Made by a program: the position numbers and the translations under genes
Shown: in pieces, positions 8,218-16,435 of the stretch
Numbering within the stretch: the first letter of the stretch is position 1
How the letters are laid out: each line of letters begins with the position of its first letter
Notes under the pieces: generated by a model
What the model saw: the letters and a program-made list of their open reading frames with translations, nothing else
Told to the model about the DNA's origin: nothing
The model's database searches: none
Assembly (NCBI GenBank): GCA_014728015.1
Contig: WJMI01000219.1
Span: forward strand, 1-34,012
Direction: 5' to 3'
Length of the DNA: 34,012 nucleotides
DNA from: Chitinivibrionales bacterium
Lineage (GTDB): Bacteria > Fibrobacterota > Chitinivibrionia > Chitinivibrionales > WJMI01

Positions 8218-9393
8218 ATGGAACATAAGGTCGATCTCGTCCAGTACACGGTTATCCTGCTCAGGAGGAAGAAGTTCCTGGTGGTGAATTTCTTCCTCGT
8301 GTGTGTCGTGGCCGCGGTGTATGCGTTTTTCATTGCCAAGAAGCAGTTCGCGGCATCGGTAACGTTTCTCCCTCCCACGTCCGAGTCGCGCGGGCTCTCC
8401 ACATTTCTGTCCGGCTTCGATCTTGCTTCGGTGTTCGGCTCCGACGTCATGCCCGAGCAGATCCTGACCGTGTTCGTCAGTCATCTGCTTCGGCGGCAGA
8501 TTATCGAGGAATTCAGCCTCTACGAGAAATACAAGATCAAAGACCGGCCGGGCCGCTTCCAGATCGCGCTCAAGAAGCTGGATCGGAATCTGGAGATCAA
8601 CACCGATGAAGTCGGAAAGATGGGGATCAGCAAGTACGTATCATACACGATACGCGCGTACCACGAATCACCCGACACCAGTTATCTGATGGCCAGGCGG
8701 GTATTCGGGATTGTTGATTCGATGGTCAAGGAGATAAGCGCCGATCGCGGCCGCCGCGACCGGCTGTTCGTCGAGAAGCAGCTCGCGCTGGCGAAGCAGC
8801 GACTCGACAGCCTGCAGGAGAAATTCCGCGCGTTCCAGGTGACCAACAAAGCCTACAATGTCCCGGAGCAGGTATCCGCATCCCTGCGCAGTTACGGGCA
8901 GCTGCGCGCTTCTATCCTGGCAAACGAAATCCAGATCCAGCGCCTCAAGCGTGACTACCGCAGTAACTATCCGAGCATCGCTTCGCTCAAGAAGACCAAT
9001 CGCGTACTGGAAGAAAAGCTTGAGTCCCTCGAGAAGCTCACCGAGCCGGATATCATGCCCGGGCTCGAAGTGTCGGCCGAGCTTGTCCCGCGGTACACCA
9101 ATTTCCTGCGGGATATGGAGGTGCAAAACGAGCTGATAATGCTTCTGTCGGAGGAGCTTGAGCAGGCCAAGCTCAAGGAGGTCCGCGACGTTTCCCCTCT
9201 CAAAATAGTGGATCCCGCGTATGTTCCCGACTACAAGGCCCGTCCCAAGCGTTCCGTGCTTGCCGCGGGCATCGTGCTGATCTACATGGTCCTGCTCTGC
9301 GGCACGCTGATACTGCAGCATGTATACACGTCGTATTTGAAACACACCAGGGCGTTCAATGAGATCACCGGCGCACTACGCTCTCGGCAGTAA
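8218..9393 (+). CDS. Wzz-type polysaccharide co-polymerase (chain-length determinant)
   Basis: This 391-residue inner-membrane protein has the PCP layout. A short cytoplasmic N-terminus is followed by a membrane segment at about 20-40, a long periplasmic helical region with coiled-coil character (about 180-280), and a second membrane segment at about 346-367. The second segment is preceded by the proline-rich motif VDPAYVPDYKARPKR. Co-polymerases set the length of polymer made by Wzy. There is no C-terminal Walker-containing tyrosine-kinase domain as in Wzc, and the protein ends soon after the second membrane segment. It overlaps the polymerase gene by 35 bases. It is clearly related to the protein at 19410-20603 (both have an AY-VPEQ segment). 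The ribosome-binding site is weak. Confidence 0.9.
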   Translation: MEHKVDLVQYTVILLRRKKFLVVNFFLVCVVAAVYAFFIAKKQFAASVTFLPPTSESRGLSTFLSGFDLASVFGSDVMPEQILTVFVSHLLRRQIIEEFSLYEKYKIKDRPGRFQIALKKLDRNLEINTDEVGKMGISKYVSYTIRAYHESPDTSYLMARRVFGIVDSMVKEISADRGRRDRLFVEKQLALAKQRLDSLQEKFRAFQVTNKAYNVPEQVSASLRSYGQLRASILANEIQIQRLKRDYRSNYPSIASLKKTNRVLEEKLESLEKLTEPDIMPGLEVSAELVPRYTNFLRDMEVQNELIMLLSEELEQAKLKEVRDVSPLKIVDPAYVPDYKARPKRSVLAAGIVLIYMVLLCGTLILQHVYTSYLKHTRAFNEITGALRSRQ

Positions 9394-10789
9394 CACCTCT
9401 GTACAGCTGTTCGGCCTTCTGTGCCTGGCCGTGGTGGTCGCGGCGGTCCATAGGGGCGAGATGTTTCTGGTGGCCATACCGGCCGCCGCCCTCGCGGTCC
9501 CGCTGCTGCTTTTCAGCCCCAACGCCATCGTGTGGGCCTTCTTTCTTTCGTTTTTCTGGGGGCGGTTCCTCCTCGAGCGTTTTCTGATCGGGGTCGTGGC
9601 AACCGATATCGCGCTTCTGGTTTTTCTTGCCGCCTATGGCACACGGTTCTGGTTTGCCCCGCGCGCGGTCCCGTTCGTCCGGCCGCATCCCCGCATCTTC
9701 CGCCCGCTGGTCGCCCTGTGTGCATGGGCCGCGTTCTCGTGTTGCGTAAACATATACCGCTACGACAGCGTGCAGGCGGTGGTCTCGCTGTGGCTCCTTC
9801 TGAAATGCGCGCAGCTGGTGGTCTTGTTCTGGATATCGGCCGATGCGCTCAGTGATATCCGGCCCCGCCATGTCGGCAATGCGGTTATCCTGCTCGGCAT
9901 CCTGCAGCTCCCGATCACCTGGTGGCAGCAGGCGTTCGCCGGTTCGGGCAGCTATCTGGAAAGCCGGGTGTTTGTGACCGGGACCTTTACGTACCACCAC
10001 AGCATGCTGGGGACCGTGATGCTCATTCCCATGGCCTTCTGTCTCTGGCGGATTCTGGAAGCGCGGCGCGCCGCGGCGCGCCTGGGTTTTGGCGCGCTGT
10101 GCGTGGCGTTTCTGTGGGTGATTGTGGCATCGGGCACGCGGAGCGCGCTTGTCGGGCTTCCGGTCGCCGGCATTGTGTGGATTGTCATGGAATTCCGGCG
10201 GCGCCCCCGCCAGGTCGCATTTGTGGCGGGGCTGGGGGTCTGCGCCAGCCTGATGGTTGCGTTTTCATCGCTGGGCGACCGGTTTGTCGCCAGCCTGACC
10301 GTCGGCCAGGCGGGCATTGTCGATGTGAGCGCCTTGTCAAGACTTTACATTTGGGAAGGCGCGGTTGCGCATTTTGCGAAGATGAACCTCTGGCAGAAGC
10401 TGGTGGGGGTCGGCATCGGCGCGTATTTCACCATCCCCTACGAGTTCGTGCTCTGGGCCGGGCTCCGTCACGGCGTGGGCGCACACAATAACGTGCTCCA
10501 CGTCCTGCTGGAAACAGGGATCGTCGGCCTGGCGATATTCGTGTGGTTCTTCTTTGAAGTGCTCAGGGAGCTGCACCGGCGGTCCCGCACAAGCCCCATG
10601 GCGTTCGCGTATTTCTACCTGACCATTGCCCTGCTGGGCAGCGGGCTGGCCCAGGAGACGTTCTGGTTTCAGAAAGCGTTCGGTGCGTTGTGGCTGCTGT
10701 ATGTGTTTCTCCTGGCGGTCGTGCTTCGCGACGGCGGCGGCCGGGAACTTGACCCGCGGAAGCCCGCCGCGCCCGGCGGCGCCGGGTAG
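9359..10789 (+). CDS. Wzy/WaaL-type polysaccharide polymerase or ligase
   Basis: This 476-residue polytopic membrane protein has roughly a dozen hydrophobic segments. The Wzy_C/O-antigen-ligase family signature is present: SGTRSAL at 258-264, then a periplasmic loop ending in HNNVLHVLLETG, with His376 and Glu385 in an H-x8-E-x-G pattern. Members join lipid-linked repeat units into polymer or ligate the polymer to an acceptor. The neighbouring Wzz and Wza favour polymerase. The start lies inside wzz, with AGGG six bases upstream of the ATG. The second polymerase-like protein at 18081-19406 has the same H-x8-E-x-G spacing. Confidence 0.87.
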   Translation: MRSPAHYALGSNTSVQLFGLLCLAVVVAAVHRGEMFLVAIPAAALAVPLLLFSPNAIVWAFFLSFFWGRFLLERFLIGVVATDIALLVFLAAYGTRFWFAPRAVPFVRPHPRIFRPLVALCAWAAFSCCVNIYRYDSVQAVVSLWLLLKCAQLVVLFWISADALSDIRPRHVGNAVILLGILQLPITWWQQAFAGSGSYLESRVFVTGTFTYHHSMLGTVMLIPMAFCLWRILEARRAAARLGFGALCVAFLWVIVASGTRSALVGLPVAGIVWIVMEFRRRPRQVAFVAGLGVCASLMVAFSSLGDRFVASLTVGQAGIVDVSALSRLYIWEGAVAHFAKMNLWQKLVGVGIGAYFTIPYEFVLWAGLRHGVGAHNNVLHVLLETGIVGLAIFVWFFFEVLRELHRRSRTSPMAFAYFYLTIALLGSGLAQETFWFQKAFGALWLLYVFLLAVVLRDGGGRELDPRKPAAPGGAG

Positions 10790-10799
10790 CCCGTTTTCG

Positions 10800-10805
10800 T
10801 ATATT
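10800..10805 (+). promoter_or_regulatory. Putative -10 element TATATT for the first wza
   Basis: TATATT starts 11 bases after the wzy stop and 55 bases before the chosen wza ATG. It is preceded by CGTTTTCG with no clear -35. A stem-loop begins eight bases after it, so the hairpin would sit at the extreme 5' end of the transcript. Confidence 0.5.
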
Positions 10806-10813
10806 TGATTTAT

Positions 10814-10839
10814 GCGCGGTGCGACTGACGCGCACCCGC
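10814..10839 (+). promoter_or_regulatory. 5'-leader stem-loop before the first wza
   Basis: GGTGCG (10818-10823) pairs exactly with CGCACC (10831-10836) across a seven-base loop. The outer GCG (10814-10816) pairs with CGC (10837-10839) around one bulged C. The Shine-Dalgarno-like TGGAGA begins two bases later, so folding could affect mRNA stability or ribosome access. There is no U-tract, so it is not a typical terminator. Confidence 0.45.
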
Positions 10840-10854
10840 GTGGAGATGCGTATC

Positions 10855-12555
10855 ATGAAAAAGGCGCGGAAACGACCGGTACCGGGGCGGCAGTGGGTGT
10901 CCGCGGCTGCCTGCATTGCGCTGCTGTGCGCGGCCGGCGCGCGGGGGGCCGGTATTGATGTCGCCAAATTCAAGGCGCTCAAGAAGAGCAGCACGAGGAG
11001 CGGTGAATACGACCAGTTTGTCGACCGGGTGTACCGCCGGCTCGCCGAGGAATTCGGCGAAGGAGAGCTGCCGGGCGTTATGGAGGGCGAGGCGCTGCCG
11101 CGTGCGTTCACCGAGATCGACCAGAGCATCGATCCGAACACGTATGTGCTCGGGGCCAACGATGAGCTGACCATTTACGTCTGGGGAAGTGTCAGCGAGA
11201 TACGTACGGCCACGGTCGACCACGAGGGCAACCTGATCATTCCCGCCGTGGGGACGATTCCCGTAAGCAGGATGACGCTGGCGGAAGCCAAGGAGCTGGT
11301 TCGCCGCAAAGTGCTGGAGGTATACAAGGACGTAGAGCTAAGCGTGGTTCTCAGTCAGATCCGGCGTTTCCGGGCATACGTGCTCGGGAGCGTGGAGAAA
11401 CCCGGTGCCTACACGGTCAACGGGGCGACGCGCGTGTCGGATCTCATCGATCTGGCCGGGGGCTTTCGCGGCAAGGCCGATTCAACGCGCCTGCGCGGCA
11501 TCGAGGTGGCCAACGATTCGCAGGCGACACGCTATGCCGATCTGGCGATTTTCTATCACAACAATGATGTGAGCAAAAACTTCTATCTGACCGAGGGCGA
11601 TCGGGTATTTGTCCGCGAGCGCAAGGACATTGTCTCGATTTCGGGCGAAGTCGTCCACCCGGGAACGTACGACTTCGTCACGGGAGACCGTCTTACCACG
11701 ATCATTGCCGCGGCCGGCGGTCTTTCAAAGTATGCCGACTCCGGGCGCGTGCTGCTGTCGTGCTTTGCCGGCGACGGCTCGATAGCCCAGACCACCGTTT
11801 CACTTGCCGATAACGACGATCCGGCGCTCAATCCCGACGATCGCATACTGGTGAGCCGCGCAACCGAGTATCGCGTTCACCGGAATGTCTGGGTTGCCGG
11901 CGAAGTACTGTATCCGGGCATGTATCCTATCGAGAAGGGCCGGACACGGGTGCAAGACGTTATTGAGATGGCGGGCGGCTTCACCGAAGATGCATCGCCC
12001 CGGCAGAGCACCATGTACCGGCAGGACGAAAAGGGGGGACGGGAGGGGGAGGTCGATGTGCTCGAGAACCTGCCGCTGTCCTCACTCAATCCCGTTGAAA
12101 AGGCGTATGTGAAATCCAAGTTCGCGGTGAAATCAGGGATCGTCAGCATCGACTTCGGAGACCTTTACGAAGGCGAAGGTGCCTATAATCTTGTACTTCG
12201 TGACGGCGACAGCATCAGCATCGCGCGCCGGAGTCTCACGGTGGAGGTCGCGGGTGCCGTCGTCACACCCGGCCATGTTCCATTCAAAGAGGGCGCGAGC
12301 TGCCGCTACTACGTGAGCCGGGCCGGCGGCTACAGCTCACGGGCTCGCCGGAGCCACACCGTAATCGTGCGCCAGACCAGCGGCGTGTGGCTGCGGCCTC
12401 GTGATGTTGACGCGATCCGCGAGGGGGACATCATCCTGGTCCCCGAAAAAGAGTATCGCGCGTGGTTTGTGGTCGCGCGCGACGTATTTGTGATCCTCAG
12501 CTCCATCGCGGCGGTCATCACGACCTACATCGCCATCAGCAATGCGGTCAAGTGA
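10855..12555 (+). CDS. Wza-type polysaccharide export protein with SLBB repeats
   Basis: With the ATG at 10855 the protein has 566 residues and a signal peptide (basic MKKARKR, hydrophobic core to about residue 32). A Poly_export domain follows at about 92-170, including YVLGANDELTIYVWG. Four SLBB-like units come next: about 173-250, 258-333, 345-400 and 462-530. Each carries the G-V--PG-Y type motif, for example SGEVVHPGTYDF and AGEVLYPGMYPI. A C-terminal hydrophobic helix at about 541-562 may be the membrane-spanning end. Wza oligomers form the outer-membrane channel for polymer export. TGGAGA precedes the ATG by about eight bases. Earlier GTG (10819) or ATG (10846) starts are possible but give a poorer signal peptide. 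Confidence 0.92.
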   Translation: MKKARKRPVPGRQWVSAAACIALLCAAGARGAGIDVAKFKALKKSSTRSGEYDQFVDRVYRRLAEEFGEGELPGVMEGEALPRAFTEIDQSIDPNTYVLGANDELTIYVWGSVSEIRTATVDHEGNLIIPAVGTIPVSRMTLAEAKELVRRKVLEVYKDVELSVVLSQIRRFRAYVLGSVEKPGAYTVNGATRVSDLIDLAGGFRGKADSTRLRGIEVANDSQATRYADLAIFYHNNDVSKNFYLTEGDRVFVRERKDIVSISGEVVHPGTYDFVTGDRLTTIIAAAGGLSKYADSGRVLLSCFAGDGSIAQTTVSLADNDDPALNPDDRILVSRATEYRVHRNVWVAGEVLYPGMYPIEKGRTRVQDVIEMAGGFTEDASPRQSTMYRQDEKGGREGEVDVLENLPLSSLNPVEKAYVKSKFAVKSGIVSIDFGDLYEGEGAYNLVLRDGDSISIARRSLTVEVAGAVVTPGHVPFKEGASCRYYVSRAGGYSSRARRSHTVIVRQTSGVWLRPRDVDAIREGDIILVPEKEYRAWFVVARDVFVILSSIAAVITTYIAISNAVK

Positions 12556-12580
12556 TCATCCCCCGGTCGGTGCGGCATCC

Positions 12581-14863
12581 TCAGGCCGGTTCCTCGAGGC
12601 GGCTGAGCAGATCGTCAATGATGTGGTCCCACCGGAAATGCTCTTCGAGAAAACGCCGCCCGGCCTCGTTGACCGCCAATCCCTGATCGAGGAGTGACAC
12701 CACGCGCCGCTCCATCATGTCGATGCTCGGCTCGATGTGGACGTGCTCCCGGAACAGATAGGCATCGCCCGTGTCGTTGCAGACCACCTGCAGGCCGACG
12801 CCGAGGTACTCGCGGAGCTTCAGGGCGGCGCGGCAGCTGTTCGTGAATGTCGGGCGCATGTACGCGAGCCCGATCCAGTTGTCCGCCATGACATGCGGGA
12901 TGCTCTGGTGCTCGATCCATCCGAGGAACCGCACGTTGGTCCCCAGGCCGAGATCCTCCACCTGCCTGGCGAAATAGGAGCGCCGGACACCGTCTCCGAT
13001 GATCTTGATCTGAACATCGGGGTGGGCGCGGCACAGGTTCACGAACATCGGCAGCAGGTCGCCGAAGTCGGACGTGATGCCGAGTGTTGCCAGGTACACA
13101 ATCGATTTCGGGATAGATGCGGGCCGGTCGGCGATGCGGTAGGGAAGAAACACGTCGGAAAGGCCCTGTGTCAGGAAGTGAATCCGGTGCTCCGGCACCC
13201 GCGAATGCGAGACAATGTACTCGCGCAGCGCAGGCGTATGACAGGTGATCAGGCGGAAGTGGCGGGGGAAGTAATTGAAGAAGAACTTGGATATTTCGCG
13301 CTTGAATCCCTCGTCGATATAGCCGAAGTCAAGGTCGTCGACATCGAGGATGACTTCCTTGCCCAGGAGTTTCGCCACCAGCGCGGGGATGCAGTTGTTC
13401 GGCGCGGGCTTGAGCGCATAGTATACGGCGCAGTTGGCATGGCGAAAGAACACGGTGAGATTGAACACGGTGGACAGGATGATGTCCAGAAAAAGGTTCT
13501 TCAGCTTGGGCGAGCTGAGGCTCTTGATGTTTTCGAGCGGCGGGGCCGGCGCATCCTTGGGGCGCCGTTCGACATAGACCACCTCGTGGCCGCGGTTCTG
13601 CAGGTTCTGGGCGATGTTCCAGAAGCGCACCGCGCTTCCGCTCACGCTGGTGAACGGCGATATCAGCAAAAACTTCGCGCGGGATGTCTTTGCACGCATC
13701 CGCCGGGTCCGCCTCCGGCGCGAGGCGGGACGGTAGGCCGGCAGGGCCCCGGGGGGCTGCGTCGCGGGGATCTGCAGCGCGTTGCCGCCGGACCGGCCGG
13801 AGAGGAGCGACTCGATCGATTCGTACACGCGATCGACCGTCAGCGCGCGGAAGAACTGTGACTTGAGACAGTCATCGATGACCCGTGTGCCGAAGACGCG
13901 CACCTGGGGGCTGTATGCCTCGGCATCGCCCCAGAGATACCACGCGTTAGGCACGCGGGGAAGCAGCGTGAACGGCGAGGTCGGCCCGAAAAGGCAGAGA
14001 AGGTTCTGGTTGAAACACGCCGCCAGATGCATGATGCCCGTATCGTTGGTGACCACGAGCCGCGTTTTACCCATGGCAAGGCCGCTCTGCACGAGTGTGC
14101 ACCGTGACGTCAGATCACACACCCGGTCGCGGTGTTCGCCGATACGGCTCAGGATAATGTTGTTGATGTAGCGGTCGGTGGCGCCGCCGACAAGCAGGAT
14201 ATTGTAGCCGCGTTCGATGAGATGCTCCGCGAGCGCCGCATAATGCTGGGCGGGCCAGCGCTTGAACCACACGTCGCCGGTGCTCTGGTTTGCGCCGCCG
14301 CCCGCGGCGAGGCATATCCATTGGCCCTGTGCCGAGCCGGGAAACAGTTGTTCGACTTTGTCAATGTCCCGGTGTGTCGGGTACATGCGGGGGTTGCCCC
14401 CGAATGAGTCGCCGGTCGTGTCCAGCAGGCTGAAATAGTACGAGGTTTCGTGGCGATCGCCGGTGTATTCGACCGACCGGGTCAGCGGGAGCGCTTCCCA
14501 GCCGCGGCGATTGAACCCGCGGTACTCCCGGGCGCGAATACCGAGCCTGATGGGGTAGATCGATTTCCAGGTCTTGTCAAACACGAAACACTGGTCAAAG
14601 ACCCGGCGGCGCAGCGACATGAATACCGAGGTGAGCTCGCGCGGCGACGTGTACTGGATCAGTTCATCGATCCGCGGATTGTTCCGCACCGGGTCGCTCG
14701 TATTGCGGTGCGTCAGGACAGTCAGATGGGACCCGGGGTGCAAACGCTTGAGCGCTTCGTAAAACGGCGTTTGGAGAATGACCTCGCCGATACCGCCGGG
14801 ATTCAGGAAGCAGACGATGATATTCTGCCACCGCCGGGTGGCAGGTGAAGCTGTGGCAACCAT
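12581..14863 (-). CDS. GT9-GT4 fused glycosyltransferase
   Basis: One open frame of 760 residues joins two complete glycosyltransferase domains. Residues about 10-355 are a GT9 (heptosyltransferase-like) domain: FLNPGGIGEVILQTPFYEAL, LAAGGG and the conserved VTNDTGIMHLAA and FGPTSPF segments. A Pro/Arg-rich linker (about 360-390) leads to a GT4-like domain (about 390-760) with FLLISPFTSVSGSAVRFWN and KIIGDGVRRSYF. Its E-x7-E region is poorly conserved (RAALKLREYLG). The start ATG at 14863 has GGGGGAAC upstream; a longer frame to 14965 lacks support. An internal ATG at 13699 (Met389), preceded by GGAGG twelve bases away, could give a separate GT4 polypeptide. Two consecutive sugar additions by one protein is inferred. 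Confidence 0.88.
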   Translation of the reverse strand: MVATASPATRRWQNIIVCFLNPGGIGEVILQTPFYEALKRLHPGSHLTVLTHRNTSDPVRNNPRIDELIQYTSPRELTSVFMSLRRRVFDQCFVFDKTWKSIYPIRLGIRAREYRGFNRRGWEALPLTRSVEYTGDRHETSYYFSLLDTTGDSFGGNPRMYPTHRDIDKVEQLFPGSAQGQWICLAAGGGANQSTGDVWFKRWPAQHYAALAEHLIERGYNILLVGGATDRYINNIILSRIGEHRDRVCDLTSRCTLVQSGLAMGKTRLVVTNDTGIMHLAACFNQNLLCLFGPTSPFTLLPRVPNAWYLWGDAEAYSPQVRVFGTRVIDDCLKSQFFRALTVDRVYESIESLLSGRSGGNALQIPATQPPGALPAYRPASRRRRTRRMRAKTSRAKFLLISPFTSVSGSAVRFWNIAQNLQNRGHEVVYVERRPKDAPAPPLENIKSLSSPKLKNLFLDIILSTVFNLTVFFRHANCAVYYALKPAPNNCIPALVAKLLGKEVILDVDDLDFGYIDEGFKREISKFFFNYFPRHFRLITCHTPALREYIVSHSRVPEHRIHFLTQGLSDVFLPYRIADRPASIPKSIVYLATLGITSDFGDLLPMFVNLCRAHPDVQIKIIGDGVRRSYFARQVEDLGLGTNVRFLGWIEHQSIPHVMADNWIGLAYMRPTFTNSCRAALKLREYLGVGLQVVCNDTGDAYLFREHVHIEPSIDMMERRVVSLLDQGLAVNEAGRRFLEEHFRWDHIIDDLLSRLEEPA

Positions 14864-15151
14864 AGGCAACGAGTTCCCCCTGCCGCGGGCCGTGACAGTC
14901 CCGTCGGCAGATACAGGGCTCCGGCGGGGAAAACCAGGGATGCGCGCCGCGGCAGGATGCCGCATGGTACCGAGGTACGCAGGAACGCGTGAACAACGCG
15001 CCCGGAGATTCTCCCCTCGGTATTATATATTACTCCGTTCAACCGGCGCTGAAACCGTTTGCCGATTCTGGCATTTCGTCAAGACACCCGTCGCGCCGCG
15101 GCGGGTCCCTTCGTTGCAGGCATCCGACCGACCCGTGCCGAGGTATTCTCC
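14864..15151. other. Divergent intergenic region between GT9-GT4 and GT4 genes
   Basis: The 288 bases between the two divergent starts hold an AT-rich core at 15021-15032 that can be read as TATATT on the plus strand and TATAAT on the minus strand. The flanks would be long leaders (over 100 bases each) with no recognised riboswitch, hairpin or small gene. In-frame upstream extensions of both genes exist here but lack good ribosome-binding sites. Confidence 0.5.
15022..15031. promoter_or_regulatory. Overlapping divergent -10 elements
   Basis: TATATT at 15026-15031 (plus) points to the GT4 at 15152. TATAAT at 15027-15022 (minus) points to the GT9-GT4 fusion gene. The two hexamers overlap, so the two promoters probably compete for polymerase. 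No convincing -35 is seen for either. Confidence 0.45.
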
Positions 15152-16273
15152 GTGAGCCGTGACAACAATACTCTGGCAGTCCAGGTTATCGGCACCCTGG
15201 CGCACGGCGGCGCGGAAACCGTCATGCACGCCGCCTGTACCGGCCTCAGTGGACGCGTCGAGGGGCTGCGGTTCCGCATCCTTGCCCTCTGCGAGGCCGA
15301 CGCATTCGCGCGACGGTTTGAGGAAGCCGGCATTCCGGTGGATTGCCTTCACGGCGATCCCCGGCGCCCGCTCCGTCTCCTGGCGGGCACCATGCGCTAT
15401 CTCCGGGAGCACCGGCCCGCTATCGTGCATACACATCTGGCCTATGGTGATCGGTTCGGGCAGCCGGCATCGTTTCTGACCGGTATCGGCACGCGGGTGT
15501 CGACGCTCCACAATGTTAAGCGGGACCGGACGGCCTGCGAGCGGTTGACAAACCGAATGACCGGCCGGCTGGCCCACGCGATTGTCGCCGTGTCGGAAAG
15601 CCTCCGCGATACATGGATCTCCGAGCGCGGGATGCCGCCGAAAAAGCTGCGGGTCATTTACAACAGCATTCCCGATCCCGGCATGCCGCGCGGGGGCCGG
15701 CGCCCCGGGCCGCACGGCCGGCCGCCGCGCCTCGTCTGCATTGCCAACATGCGGCCGGTGAAAGGCCTGGTACATGCCGTCGATGCCATGCCTCGCATCG
15801 CGCGGGAACACCCGGGGGCGACCCTCGACATATTCGGCGCGGACACCGGCGGGCACGGCGACACGCTCCGCGAGCGCATTCGCCGGGGCCAGCTTGCGGA
15901 ATGCGTCTTCCTGAAAGGGCCCACCGCGTCGGCGCAAGCGGTGCTCGCCGCATACGACATGGCCCTGGTGCCGTCGCTGTCCGAAGGGTTTTCGATTGTA
16001 GTGGTGGAAGCGCTGGCCGCGGGCGTGCCGGTGATTGCCTCGGATATCGCCGTGCACCGGGAGATCCTCGAGGACGGGCACTATGGTCTTATCGCGCGGG
16101 TCGGAGACCCGTCGGCGATAGCCGATGCAGTGAATACATTGTGCGCTGACCCGGACATCTACGCGGCGCTGGCCCGCGGGGGTGCGGAGCGGGCGCGGAA
16201 ATACTCCCGCGAGCGCATGATCGCAGGGTATGCCGATCTGTACCGCGAGCTGGCTTGGCGAGGCGGACGGTAG
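15152..16273 (+). CDS. Glycosyltransferase family 4
   Basis: This is a 373-residue GT-B enzyme. I chose the GTG at 15152 because GAGG lies eight bases upstream and the protein then begins MSRDNNTLAVQVIGTLAHGGAE, a normal GT4 start. The TTG at 15059 would add 31 residues with no family similarity. The acceptor domain has IVHTHLAYGDRFGQ and RVSTLHNVK. The donor domain has LVCIANMRPVKGL, and E-x7-E is in SEGFSIVVVEAL. The shared motifs with the GT4 at 4869 indicate paralogy. It lies between the two export modules, divergent from the fusion transferase and upstream of the second wza, which supports a role in the same polysaccharide. Confidence 0.91.
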   Translation: MSRDNNTLAVQVIGTLAHGGAETVMHAACTGLSGRVEGLRFRILALCEADAFARRFEEAGIPVDCLHGDPRRPLRLLAGTMRYLREHRPAIVHTHLAYGDRFGQPASFLTGIGTRVSTLHNVKRDRTACERLTNRMTGRLAHAIVAVSESLRDTWISERGMPPKKLRVIYNSIPDPGMPRGGRRPGPHGRPPRLVCIANMRPVKGLVHAVDAMPRIAREHPGATLDIFGADTGGHGDTLRERIRRGQLAECVFLKGPTASAQAVLAAYDMALVPSLSEGFSIVVVEALAAGVPVIASDIAVHREILEDGHYGLIARVGDPSAIADAVNTLCADPDIYAALARGGAERARKYSRERMIAGYADLYRELAWRGGR

Positions 16274-16356
16274 CTTTCAGGCGCCGGGTATCAGTAAACG
16301 GGCGTGCCGGGCGTGGTGCAGGAAGCAGGGCTTGGGTAAACCGCCCTATCTTGTAG

Positions 16357-16362
16357 TATATT
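16357..16362 (+). promoter_or_regulatory. Putative -10 element TATATT for the second wza
   Basis: TATATT within TAGTATATTAATATG lies 79 bases upstream of the chosen GTG of the second wza. The TAG-TATATT context is the same as that of the promoter at 20767. TTGGGT lies 19 bases upstream, a poor -35. A perfect stem-loop starts eight bases after the hexamer. Confidence 0.5.
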
Positions 16363-16370
16363 AATATGTT

Positions 16371-16388
16371 GGCCTTCGGGGAAAGGCC
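16371..16388 (+). promoter_or_regulatory. 5'-leader stem-loop before the second wza
   Basis: GGCCTT (16371-16376) and AAGGCC (16383-16388) form a perfect six-base stem with loop CGGGGA. It begins eight bases after the putative -10, the same spacing as the hairpin in the first wza leader. It has no U-tract and lies about 35 bases before the AAGGTGA ribosome-binding site. A role in transcript stability is inferred. Confidence 0.5.
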
Positions 16389-16435
16389 GACCGTTTCACA
16401 CAGCGAACCATAGGGACCCGCGTAAGGTGACAGCG

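Noticed and set aside
8157-8228. 23-codon upstream reading frame overlapping the wzz start
   Set aside because: It begins only three bases after the putative -10, so it would lie upstream of or at the transcript start, and it has no ribosome-binding site.
12737-13861. 374-codon plus-strand frame inside the GT9-GT4 gene
   Set aside because: It is antisense to the fusion gene, with no recognisable domain and no promoter or ribosome-binding site.
15059-15151. In-frame upstream extension of the GT4 from a TTG
   Set aside because: The added 31 residues lack GT4 similarity, and the GTG at 15152 has GAGG at good spacing.
15023-16081. Minus-strand frame of 352 codons opposite a GT4
   Set aside because: The plus-strand frame has complete GT4 motifs; this one is a shadow. 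Similar shadows at 16361-17428, 22442-23671 and 23751-24839 were rejected for the same reason.
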